Origin: Virgibacillus sp. AGTR
GTDB lineage: Bacteria > Bacillota > Bacilli > Bacillales > Amphibacillaceae
Direction of reading: 5' to 3'
DNA length: 64,000 nt
NCBI RefSeq assembly: GCF_016919725.2
Contig: NZ_JAJERH010000004.1
Coordinates: forward strand, 93,890 to 157,889
Shown here: one piece after another, positions 18,102 through 26,816 of the stretch
How the letters are laid out: every line of letters begins with the position of its first letter
Numbering within the stretch: position 1 is the first letter of the stretch
Translations under genes and position numbers: made by a program
The notes under the pieces: generated by a model
Database searches by the model: none
Told to the model about the DNA's origin: nothing
The model's input: the letters and a program-made list of their open reading frames with translations, nothing else

Positions 18102-18396
18102 GCCACATGGGATCATCGGCACCTTCTTTCGGGAAGAAAATATCCCCGATATTTTCGATATATGAAGCGGCTTTCGTGAAATCCCCTTCACGTGCTGACT
18201 CCGCCGCGAACCCTAACGGGTTATAAATGTCCGTATTTAATGGGTTAATCAAGTTGAACTGGACGATTTCATACCCCCGAATTGTCGCAGGGATAAAGAA
18301 CTTAACGAGCAGTTCCCCTTTCGGATCATTTACTACCATGTTGTTTTTGCGCTTTTCGCGCGTCCACATATCAAGCGTTGGTTCAATAACTGTTTG
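18102..18396 (-). CDS. virD4: VirD4/TraG coupling protein, exon 2
   Basis: Short exon of 295 nt reading QTVIEPTLDMWTREKRKNNM, then VVNDPKGEL and FNLINPLNTDIYNPL, ending at DDPMW. It directly continues the Walker A loop split by the upstream intron (AGKG | QT). NDPKGEL is the conserved strand after the P-loop helix in TraG proteins. Boundaries: starts at CAAACAG (18396, uncertain by 2 nt), ends with C before the GTGCGAG of the group II intron. Confidence 0.85.
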
Positions 18397-20023
18397 ACAT
18401 TATCTTCGGGTTCATTCGCAAGGTGAACCCCGTGACACCTAAGAGGTATCACAGCTTGTATTTTTCATACAACGTTGAGATTATTTCGTAATCTTGTTTT
18501 GTTTTAATAAGTGTTTTCCGGTAACCAATTTTGCGGAGACGGGCACCCCGCATCAAACCACGCATATACATCACTCAAATTAGGTACTTGCTTTTTATTG
18601 ACTTGCTTACATGAACCATCCCAGAAGACTAAATAGTTCAATTTATTAACTTTTGCCGTCAAACGCTTTTTAACATCACGTTCCGTCCATGTTTGAATAA
18701 ATTGGCGATACCTCGACGGTTTGCCAGATTCTAATTCCAATCGGTTCATGTTCTCAATCCAAGACCTTACTATCTGTTGGTCACGTGAATTAGATGCGTC
18801 ATACCAATGTGTATTGTGGCAACGATCACCATTCAGTTCAATAAATAAATCTAATGATTTAATATAATAATCAACTCTGAAAGGATACCGATCATCAACA
18901 ACGACATTATATAAAACATCATCATCACCGAAATAGGCACGTAATAGAACTCCTAATTCTTGTTCAGGTTTAGACGTATGCAATGTTCTATTTTTACGTC
19001 TATTATTGAATATTTTATCCCTAATCGCTTTAACCTGTACGCTATTGCCAGCACCATATTTCTCTTTCATAGCCGACTGTCGAGCATATGCTGATTTCAT
19101 AGCAATACCCGGCGCCTTCATCGGATTATCAACGCCGTAATGGTCTAACATTGTGGTTTCAAGACTTTCAATCATTTTTGCAGCAATGTTAGGGTGCTCG
19201 TTCGGGTGTTCTACTCCATAACGCTCAACTAATGCTTCTGTGCGTTCCCGTCGGCCATCAGCCGCAGCTTTTGCTGTAACAAATTGGTCGTATGTCTCTT
19301 TTTCAAAAACATTAGAGACACCATAATTCGCTTTAACTGTCGCCACCTGTTTCTTTTTCCAACATTCATTACGCAACTGTTTATAAGTATCAGCACCTAA
19401 TATATCTGAAAAAACACGTTTATAATTACCGAAAGCGCAACCTAACATCACAATGTGTCTTCCGCGTGTAGCCTTATATGGATCAGCATACTCGCGTGAC
19501 ATATCACGATACGCTTTTTTAATGTCATCATCTGTATAGCGGTCACGGATGTACGCAATCTGATGATGAATAATATCCTCTTTTGTATATCGAATTCCTT
19601 TTGCTAATTGTTGTTTTAACAATGATTGCATCGAAATGCCCGTTCGACGCTTAATATATTGACTGTTAAAACCGCGCAAATAAAACGCTGCAGCCTTCTC
19701 TAATTTGCTCATCACTCTCATCCTTTACAAACAAAACAAGATTTATTATTTTTCTTCCGCCCTTAGCTTGCGGATTTACTCTCCCACAAGGAGATAATCG
19801 TTGAACCTTCCGCCTAGTTTCGTAAACCGTAGCGGATTGGCTGCTAAACACCCATTGTTAGTAAACACTTAGGATTTAACCGTATGTTTATCCTTTTTCT
19901 TTTTTCTACTTTCGTTACCACTCAGCTTGACTTTTCAGCCTACTGTTTCGGCAAAAAGGCTTTAGGGCTTCAAAGCATTTAACATATAGGATTTGCTTAT
20001 CACTAAACAAACCGGGCCAATTT
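18397..20023 (-). mobile_element. Group I intron in the Walker A codons of virD4
   Basis: Exon end AAGGGT can pair with intron GGCCC, forming P1 with a U-G pair at the splice site; compare the td intron of phage T4. Core elements: R-like GGTTCAACGATTATC near 19800 and S-like GAAGATAATGTC directly at the 3' end, able to form P7. The endonuclease gene lies between them, i.e. in the P8 loop. 19713-20023 is the 5' core. The splice junction is ambiguous by 2 nt (shared GT). No GTGYG start, so not group II. Confidence 0.7.
18504..19712 (-). CDS. Group I intron homing endonuclease
   Basis: 402 residues. Repeats of the form YGVEHPNEHPNIAAKMIES / YGVDNPMKAPGIAMKSA / YGAGNSVQVKAIRDK are typical DNA-binding modules of phage homing nucleases. 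The C-terminal part has a PD-(D/E)xK-like core: FRVDYYIKSLDLFIELNGD followed by CHNTHWYDASNSRDQQ. AAAGGATG lies 8 nt before ATG 19712. Predicted to cut intronless virD4 near the P-loop codons. Exact family is inferred. Confidence 0.7.
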   Translation of the reverse strand: MSKLEKAAAFYLRGFNSQYIKRRTGISMQSLLKQQLAKGIRYTKEDIIHHQIAYIRDRYTDDDIKKAYRDMSREYADPYKATRGRHIVMLGCAFGNYKRVFSDILGADTYKQLRNECWKKKQVATVKANYGVSNVFEKETYDQFVTAKAAADGRRERTEALVERYGVEHPNEHPNIAAKMIESLETTMLDHYGVDNPMKAPGIAMKSAYARQSAMKEKYGAGNSVQVKAIRDKIFNNRRKNRTLHTSKPEQELGVLLRAYFGDDDVLYNVVVDDRYPFRVDYYIKSLDLFIELNGDRCHNTHWYDASNSRDQQIVRSWIENMNRLELESGKPSRYRQFIQTWTERDVKKRLTAKVNKLNYLVFWDGSCKQVNKKQVPNLSDVYAWFDAGCPSPQNWLPENTY

Positions 20024-20989
20024 ACCCTTACCAGCTCTTGTAATAGCCAACACCATAGTATTAACGGGAGCGGTATCAACAATATACGCTCCGGCCGGTC
20101 GCTGTACTTCGTATTCTGGAAATTCCCAGTCTTTATTAATTAAATCGGCAACGGTGTCATACGGCAGTTTGTCACGGTCTTTGCGGTTGCCTGTATCATC
20201 GACCGGATTATATTCGATTTTCTTCACATCCAAAGGCTTGCGGATGTCTTTTTCTGTGACCGGGATTCCGCTTGCCGTAAACAAATCCTGACCGAATTTC
20301 TCATCAATCAGGGGCTTCTTGGTCCGGACGATCTTCCCGTTTTCGTCCTGGACGACTTCGCCTTTATGGATAACAACCTCACCATTTTCTTTCATGTCTT
20401 TTTTGTGACGTTCGGTCACATCCACCCGTTTCAAACCCTTTCTGTCGAGCATCATATGAGAAAGTAAGCTCGACACCTGTACACTGGAATGCGCCCCGAC
20501 ATCCGGGAACCAGTCATACGTGCGCTGCACTTCTTCCGGAAGCATAATATGTTGATCATTTTCGTATGTATTAATATCGGTGGAATCAATCATACTATTT
20601 TTGGAACGCCAACTCGCCATCAGCCTCTCATTAGCAATCAACCACGTCATCAGAAACACAAATGCTGTCCAGGCATACACTTGCCAATTCGACGTGATTT
20701 GGATTTGACTCATATCAAAATCCAAAAACGATACGCCGTCCCCGTTCGATAAGAACTGGAAAAACCCCCACATAATCATACCGATACATCCAACGAAAAA
20801 ACCCAAAACGGCAAATATACCTGCAATGAAGAGAGACAAAACCCTCTCTTTGACAGGTTTGTCCACCACCCCGCGCTCTCCGCGTTCCATTGTCTGTGTG
20901 GCATGCACTTCTCGGTTTTTCACCCGCTCTTTATAATCCTGATCCTTGAGTATCTCCCAGTTTTTTGATTTTTTACTTCGTAGACCCAC
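20024..20989 (-). CDS. virD4: VirD4/TraG coupling protein, exon 1
   Basis: 322 codons. Two transmembrane helices (about residues 50-78 and 108-125) are followed by the start of the ATPase domain, ending in the P-loop TMVLAITRAGKG, whose last residues Q-T are supplied by exon 2. Start GTG 20989 is chosen because AAGGGTGG lies 4 nt before it; the in-frame ATG upstream has no ribosome site. Downstream of the stop in the unspliced frame the reading runs into intron. Preceded by promoter and operator at 21044-21083. Confidence 0.82.
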
Positions 20990-21043
20990 TGAACCACCCT
21001 TTCTGTATTCCTTCATGTTTAAATAAATGGAAATAATCGTAAA

Positions 21044-21083
21044 AAACACTGTGTGTACAGTGTTTCAAGTTAAATTGATTATA
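21044..21083 (-). promoter_or_regulatory. virD4 promoter and palindromic operator
   Basis: Minus strand extended -10 TATGATATAAT (TATAAT 21083-21078) followed ~12 nt later by the best operator copy, AAACACTG-N6-CAGTGTTT (21044-21065), which would cover the transcription start. No good -35. Confidence 0.7.
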
Positions 21084-21130
21084 TCATATTTCTTGTGTGT
21101 AAGGAATAATTTTCCATTTTATTTATGTCA

Positions 21131-21170
21131 TAAAAAAGACGAAACCCCTTTTAAAAAGAGGTTACGTCTT
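21131..21170 (-). terminator. Terminator of the coiled-coil gene
   Basis: AAGACGTAACCTCTT / AAGGGGTTTCGTCTT stem with following T run on the minus strand. Confidence 0.75.
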
Positions 21171-21184
21171 ATCCTTTTATCCAG

Positions 21185-23500
21185 CTAGACGGCGATATGA
21201 ACGTTAAATGGCTCCATCACTTCTGCCGGTATTTCATTGTTGAATGGCACCGTTTGTTCAGTCGGTTGCGCTTCGTTGGACGCTGGTGCAATCTCTATAG
21301 AATTGGCACCGAACAGGAATCCGAAGATAATTCCAATTGCAAGTGTCACCGCACCAACCGCACCGAGAACAAATTTCATCGGTCTATGCGCTTGGTTGGC
21401 GCGCTCATTCGCATACGCCAATTCTTTTTCTTTGGCTTCGAGGGCATCTTCATACATCTTCATACGATGTTTAACCTCCTCTTCTTTTTGCTCACCAATT
21501 TTACTGTTGCTTGCATTCGCATTCTGAAGTAGTTCGCGAAGGTTTTCGTTTTCTCGATGTTCCCGTTCGATACGACGTTCATAATCCTCTATGACACGAT
21601 CGATTTGTTCTTTGAGTTTAGATTCTACCTGGCGTAAGTTTTCCCTTGCCTGTTTATTATCCTCTTCTATCTGACGAGTTTTCGTCAGAAGCATCTGCTC
21701 ATACTCGGCGCGTACACGTTCTGCTTCATGAGACTGTTTTAATTTCTCTGCTTCCGCTTTTGCTCTTAATACTTCATCCGCAAAGTGTTTACGTAGGTAA
21801 GAATCCATGTTTTTACGGAACGCATCATACATCTGCAACTCTTTTTGAGAGATTGCTTGATATTCTTCTTGTAATTGTTGCAAAAGTCCTGTCATTGCTT
21901 TGTCGAATAGGCGTTTTGCCACGGTGCGTCGATCTTTATATAACTCGCCAAGTTCCGTATCTCGATTCGTTTTCAAATCGGACTGAACATGGTCTCTAAC
22001 GTTATCAATTTTTTGATTGCGTTCATCACGATAACGACTGTCATACACCGCATAGGCTTCACGTTTCGCATTCTCTGCATATTCTTCCCGGGCGTCATTG
22101 TATTCCTTATTAATCCGAGCGATTTCTCCTGCAACCTGCCGCTCCAAATCATCCATCGCTTCTTCGAATTCTGATTCAATCTCATCATGGCGACGACCGT
22201 AAGGGGTCTGCTTATCTTTGTGATCCAACGACTCAACCAATTTATTATGAATATCTCGCATGCTTGTTGTAAATTTGTTACGAAGCGACTGTATATTATC
22301 TTGATGAAAACGTTGCAGTTCAACATTTGCATCTTCACGTAATTTCGAAAGAACGTTTTGCAATTCGCTACCATCTGTACGAGATGTATCGAATCGAGCG
22401 ATAGATACGGAATCAAAATAATCATCGAACTTGGACATATCAATGTTAAGATCCAATTCCGTATTGTTAAATCCATGAAAGACCAATCGATTAATCGATT
22501 CCTTAGATTCCTCAGCTGTCATGCCGTCATCCTCTGTGAAATCAGTGGCAACCGCCACATCCTCCATGTCTTCCATATCAGAATCGTAACCCTCATACAT
22601 GTCGCTTTCATCAAATGTATCGTCATAACCGTTATCCAAATTCGCATCAAGCATGTCATCCAGTTCCGCATCCATATCCGTATTATCGAAATCGGTATCC
22701 GGTTCTTCATCGAATAAGTCTTCGGAATCCTCCAGCTCATTCAGGTCATTGGTACCTAACTCATCCGCTCTGTCAACAAGGGAATTATCTTCATCAAAAT
22801 CCATACCATTGTCTTCCTCGAAATTATCGCCTTCGTCCAGACCATCTGTCACTGGTGCGTATGTCTCCGCGTTTGTTTCTCCGTATCCCTCATCCACTTC
22901 AGCTTCCACAATCTCACCGTTTTTAATATCGAGCTGTATGTTCGGATCGTTAGCCATTTCTACCAACCGCTCAATGTGTACGGTCGATTCCAAAACTGTC
23001 AATCGATCGTCGTCACTCAGATCAAATGGAACGAGCGCCCAACAAAACGCTAGATCATGAACAAAATCAAATTCATCCAGGGAAATCAGCGTTTCCTGTG
23101 ATGGAATAATACCAATCACACCAGTGGCTAAATCGTCTGCAAGCGTAATCGATTCAATCGTCTCTGAACGCAACGCCTGGGCGAAAGAACCAAATTCCTC
23201 GCCGGTATGGTCCAGACCTGCTTCTTCGAGCATCTCGTTTGTGACCGCGACAATCAAAAGACCGTCATCCAACTCCCTAACCGCCGAATTACCTATCTCC
23301 GCTAATTCCTGAACGACATCCAAGGACGCTGCAGCAACGGATTCTTCGAGCTGCATACGCTCTAATAATGTCAATTCTTTCTTCTTACCAGAAAATAGGG
23401 ATTTCTTCTCTTTTGACTTCTTATCCTTTTTTGTGGGTTTAACGTCCGACGGTTTGTTTTTTTTGGACTTATTACTGCCATGTTTGGTGAACAATCCCAT
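21185..23500 (-). CDS. Large coiled-coil, single-span membrane protein
   Basis: 771 residues. Lysine-rich N-terminus (1-45), globular part (~45-190), a very acidic low-complexity stretch (~200-330), a long coiled coil (~390-690) rich in E/K/R/Q, one transmembrane helix near 705-730 (PMKFVLGAVGAVTLAIGI), and a short outside tail. Not assigned to a family. Placed between virD4 and an AAA+ ATPase gene, so a structural or scaffolding part in transfer is plausible. The acidic region is typical of proteins from salt-tolerant hosts. ATG 23500 follows GGAGGG. Confidence 0.65.
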   Translation of the reverse strand: MGLFTKHGSNKSKKNKPSDVKPTKKDKKSKEKKSLFSGKKKELTLLERMQLEESVAAASLDVVQELAEIGNSAVRELDDGLLIVAVTNEMLEEAGLDHTGEEFGSFAQALRSETIESITLADDLATGVIGIIPSQETLISLDEFDFVHDLAFCWALVPFDLSDDDRLTVLESTVHIERLVEMANDPNIQLDIKNGEIVEAEVDEGYGETNAETYAPVTDGLDEGDNFEEDNGMDFDEDNSLVDRADELGTNDLNELEDSEDLFDEEPDTDFDNTDMDAELDDMLDANLDNGYDDTFDESDMYEGYDSDMEDMEDVAVATDFTEDDGMTAEESKESINRLVFHGFNNTELDLNIDMSKFDDYFDSVSIARFDTSRTDGSELQNVLSKLREDANVELQRFHQDNIQSLRNKFTTSMRDIHNKLVESLDHKDKQTPYGRRHDEIESEFEEAMDDLERQVAGEIARINKEYNDAREEYAENAKREAYAVYDSRYRDERNQKIDNVRDHVQSDLKTNRDTELGELYKDRRTVAKRLFDKAMTGLLQQLQEEYQAISQKELQMYDAFRKNMDSYLRKHFADEVLRAKAEAEKLKQSHEAERVRAEYEQMLLTKTRQIEEDNKQARENLRQVESKLKEQIDRVIEDYERRIEREHRENENLRELLQNANASNSKIGEQKEEEVKHRMKMYEDALEAKEKELAYANERANQAHRPMKFVLGAVGAVTLAIGIIFGFLFGANSIEIAPASNEAQPTEQTVPFNNEIPAEVMEPFNVHIAV

Positions 23501-23590
23501 AAATGGAGCCCTCCCTTTCCTTTACCCTTACACCTGAAATTTATAAATTGTGTTATCTGAATAACCAAAATATTCCAGTTGACTAACGTT

Positions 23591-23648
23591 ATTCTATCAC
23601 AAAAAAACACCATATACAATATTTAAATAGCTGAGTGTTCAGTGTTTT
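23591..23648 (-). promoter_or_regulatory. Promoter and two operator-like sites
   Basis: Minus strand TGATAGAAT (extended -10, 23596-23591) with two degenerate operator copies upstream: AAAACACTGAACACTCA (23632-23648) and ATTGTATATGGTGTTTT (23604-23624). Drives the 23500 gene. Confidence 0.5.
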
Positions 23649-23768
23649 TATCGTGTTTTAAATTAAATTACGAATAAAATGAGACGATGTATAAAGCACC
23701 GACCCTTCTATTTAAAATTCTTATTTCGTAACAAAATTTGTATTACATATTACATAATATTTATGGTA

Positions 23769-25682
23769 TTACTTTCGGCGTGCTCGTTTCGCATCCACCG
23801 TTCCCACTTCGATGTGAGCATCGGATTCTCGGATGTTTTTATTTTGGCATGCCATCTCACCTTTAACATGAATCCCAATATGCTTCGCATCTGGATGTTT
23901 ATTGATATACCGAGACAATGGGGAAATAACCTCAGTATCCATACGGGCAACAAGACCACGCGCACCCCCGGTATTGGTATCAATGTCATTGTCCTCATAG
24001 ACGAGATATACGACAACCTCTGGCTGAATCAAAACTTGCACACCATGAATCCGGTACACATCCTTCTGTAATTGCTTTAACTTGTTCAGGATGATTCTCT
24101 CATAAGTTTTATATCCGAGTGGCTGAAACGGGATAATGGCGTTCATCCGGTTGATAAGTTCCGGAACGAACGCGTCATTTGAAATTAACGAGCGCCGGAT
24201 GACTTTTTGATACTTAGCCAATCCGTCCGCTCCATCATCATCCTGGGAATAATGCGCGATGCTTTCATAAACTTCCGAGCCTGCATTCGTCGTCAAAACA
24301 ATGTAGGTATTCAAAAAGCTTACCTCACGCCCCTGGGCGTTAGAAAGACGGCCGTCATCCAACATTTGGAGCATAAGACGAGTGATAACCCGATGTGCCT
24401 TCTCAACCTCGTCGAACAACAGGACACAGTGAGATTTGTTCCACACCTTCATCGTCAGTTCCTCACGGAAGCGATCTAGAGAGCTCTCCAGTGCGAATTC
24501 GGACATATCGAAACGAATCATCGCACGTTCATCTCCGAATAAGAGCTCAGCTAATCCTTTCACGGTTTCCGTTTTACCTGTCCCAGTTGGTCCGGAGAAC
24601 AAAAAGCTCGAAATCGGACGGGATTTATCGTGTAAATCCGCCACGGCAATTTGCAGGCGTTGTTCCAGTGTTTTCATGGCGAACGTCTGGGAATACACCC
24701 GCTCGTTCATCTTTTGCTCGATGTACCGACCATCGATTTCAAACGTGACTTGCACACCTGTACTGTCATGAATGACTTCGGCAAGTAAATGACGGTTCAT
24801 CTTGTAATCGGCGGGATACGTGCGATACCAACCGATCATCGAATCAAGCAGCAATATACTTTTGCGTGGCTGGGAATCAGCCGGTACGTAACGGTTGCTA
24901 TAATCATAAATTAACTCGAACAACTGGGAATCATAGATGTCATCATAAGCACCGTGGGCTTTCGCGATGGATTTTAGAATCGACACCACCGTTGCTTTAT
25001 CCGGCTCTCTAATGTTAATACGCTGCAAACGCTGCATGAGCGCTTGGTCCTTCTCGACATATTCATGGAACTCAGCAAACGTGGTCGCCGCGATAATCTT
25101 GATTCCACGGCGTCCACTCTCTGCTAGGATCGGTTTAATCGATTGCGACGCCGCTTGGGATAACTGAACAAGCAGATGGAATTCATCGATGAACAAAACT
25201 AGCTCTGGTGCCGATTCCTGTTTCTTGCGGCACTTAGTCTCCGACTCTAATTCCAAGAGTAACTGCGCATCTTGAGCATCTTTCATGTCCTGTTTGAAAC
25301 GGAGCACATCCTCGAACAACCCTTTCACGCGGGACGCCATCTGTACAGCTCCGTCCTCTCCGTTCTCACTCGCCGCCATCTTCGCAAGATCCACCTCAAC
25401 ATACACACGACCTTTATCCTTTTCGGACGTGCCCTGTACGAGCATCGTTTTACCTGAACCCGCATCCCCTAAAAGAAATGCATTTGATAATTCCGCGCGG
25501 TTCAATGAAGCGAGCAGGCGCCGCATCTCCCGTTCTCTGCCAATAACTGGACGACTCGGAGGGGGCATGAATACAGCGTACTCCGCTAAAAACGGATATT
25601 TTTCTTTATCGAATACCCAAGTATCTATTTGCTTCTTTCTAAGTGATTCCGGTCGCTCTATCGTTGTAATACTCATCACCAT
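23769..25682 (-). CDS. ClpB/ClpC-like double AAA+ ATPase
   Basis: 637 residues with two AAA+ modules. D1: RPVIGREREMRRLL, Walker A GDAGSGKT, Walker B LVLFIDEFHLL, and an arginine-rich sensor (QRLQRINIREPD). D2: Walker A GPTGTGKT, Walker B VLLFDEVEKAH, LTTNAGSE, and a C-terminal small domain. The Clp N-domain and ClpB middle domain are missing. Hsp100 relatives unfold or remodel proteins with ATP. Located in the transfer block just after an acidic protein gene; a role in remodelling the relaxosome or channel is inference. AAGGAG precedes ATG 25682; a second ATG two codons on is also possible. Confidence 0.82.
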   Translation of the reverse strand: MVMSITTIERPESLRKKQIDTWVFDKEKYPFLAEYAVFMPPPSRPVIGREREMRRLLASLNRAELSNAFLLGDAGSGKTMLVQGTSEKDKGRVYVEVDLAKMAASENGEDGAVQMASRVKGLFEDVLRFKQDMKDAQDAQLLLELESETKCRKKQESAPELVLFIDEFHLLVQLSQAASQSIKPILAESGRRGIKIIAATTFAEFHEYVEKDQALMQRLQRINIREPDKATVVSILKSIAKAHGAYDDIYDSQLFELIYDYSNRYVPADSQPRKSILLLDSMIGWYRTYPADYKMNRHLLAEVIHDSTGVQVTFEIDGRYIEQKMNERVYSQTFAMKTLEQRLQIAVADLHDKSRPISSFLFSGPTGTGKTETVKGLAELLFGDERAMIRFDMSEFALESSLDRFREELTMKVWNKSHCVLLFDEVEKAHRVITRLMLQMLDDGRLSNAQGREVSFLNTYIVLTTNAGSEVYESIAHYSQDDDGADGLAKYQKVIRRSLISNDAFVPELINRMNAIIPFQPLGYKTYERIILNKLKQLQKDVYRIHGVQVLIQPEVVVYLVYEDNDIDTNTGGARGLVARMDTEVISPLSRYINKHPDAKHIGIHVKGEMACQNKNIRESDAHIEVGTVDAKRARRK

Positions 25683-25764
25683 CGCACTCCTTTTCTATCT
25701 CATTTCTCAACATTTTCTTCTGTGACTTTTATTAGCACTTTCGCTATTTTATTGATCTGATAAA

Positions 25765-26640
25765 TTAAACGTCACTTTCCGATAAAACCGTCTCTTTTGC
25801 ATGCAGCTCTTTGATGTCATCACTGATCAAATTATTTACAACGGACGACTCAGATTGATACATGAAACTGGATACGTCAATATCTGTCCCCTGACGAGCA
25901 GTTTCCCCATACCGTTCAACCGCTGTCTCTACTCCAGCAATTTGCGTCGGATCATTATCTACACGAACATTATCAACCGTGTGATCTAAGTAATTATAAT
26001 CAGTAGCCGAAATTTCTTCATCTGACGATTCATCTTCGTTTTCCTGTTCTCCATTATATATATCGTCAGACGGAAGCACATTTACTGGACTGTCGTCTTC
26101 GGGTAAATACGAAGCGATATCCCGCTCCGATGTTTCGTTGTACTCGTCTAAGGCTTGTCCAGCTCGATGTCTTGACATGGCATCATTCACACCCAAGGAC
26201 AAATCATCAGAGGACTGTGCATATTCGGCTTCCTTATCGGTAAGCCATGTATCATACGTCTCATAGCCTTCGGTTTTCCATGCAGGCTCTTCTGGTTCAT
26301 CTAATTCATCTGTTTCATCCTGAGTGAATTTATATGTAACGTCTTCCTCACTTTCGTCTACTACCCCAATATCACGCAATACTTCCGTTTCCTCTGCCGA
26401 TGATCCCTCCGCCGAGTTAATAACATAGCGTGAGAACAATTGCGAAGACGGACTGTCGATGAGGCTTGCAAACAGATCATTCAGTGTATCAACTAATTCG
26501 TTGTAGTGACTTACTTTTTTTTCGAACAATGAAAACGAAATTCGATTATTTTCCGCCATCTTATTTAGAATATAATCTTCCCGCGATAAATGATTTTCCA
26601 GGCGTCGTACCGCGTTCAACATGGCAAAATGTTTGGACAT
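25765..26640 (-). CDS. Acidic protein of the transfer block, unknown
   Basis: About 291 residues. A helical N-terminal ~90 residues (KHFAMLNAVRRLENHLSRED) is followed by a long D/E/S-rich, probably disordered tail. I chose ATG 26640, 8 nt after AAAGGATGA; an ATG at 26652 is possible. First gene after a promoter with operator (26697-26735), followed by the AAA+ gene. No family recognised; it could be a client or adaptor of the AAA+ protein. Confidence 0.55.
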   Translation of the reverse strand: MSKHFAMLNAVRRLENHLSREDYILNKMAENNRISFSLFEKKVSHYNELVDTLNDLFASLIDSPSSQLFSRYVINSAEGSSAEETEVLRDIGVVDESEEDVTYKFTQDETDELDEPEEPAWKTEGYETYDTWLTDKEAEYAQSSDDLSLGVNDAMSRHRAGQALDEYNETSERDIASYLPEDDSPVNVLPSDDIYNGEQENEDESSDEEISATDYNYLDHTVDNVRVDNDPTQIAGVETAVERYGETARQGTDIDVSSFMYQSESSVVNNLISDDIKELHAKETVLSESDV

Positions 26641-26696
26641 ATGGTATGTCATCCTTTCCCCTTTTTTTTGAGTAAGATAACGGCGATTTTTCTTAT

Positions 26697-26735
26697 AAAA
26701 CACTCACCGTACAGCGTTATCATAATTTTATTATA
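26697..26735 (-). promoter_or_regulatory. Extended -10 promoter with operator
   Basis: TATGGTATAAT (TATAAT 26735-26730) followed by operator AACGCTGTAC / TGAGTGTTTT (26697-26718) on the minus strand. Confidence 0.6.
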
Positions 26736-26816
26736 CCATATTTTTCCATAATAAAGGAATTATTACCAATAATTTTTATCGAACCGTAGCATTCGTGAAA
26801 ACTGGAAGGACTGGGG

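Noticed and set aside
10914..21049. virD4 as a pseudogene broken into four fragments
   Set aside because: Removing the three intron sequences at recognisable boundaries gives 1234 codons in one frame with continuous TraG motifs.
22653..23060. Serine-rich plus-strand reading
   Set aside because: Complement of the acidic low-complexity part of the coiled-coil protein gene; no ribosome site.
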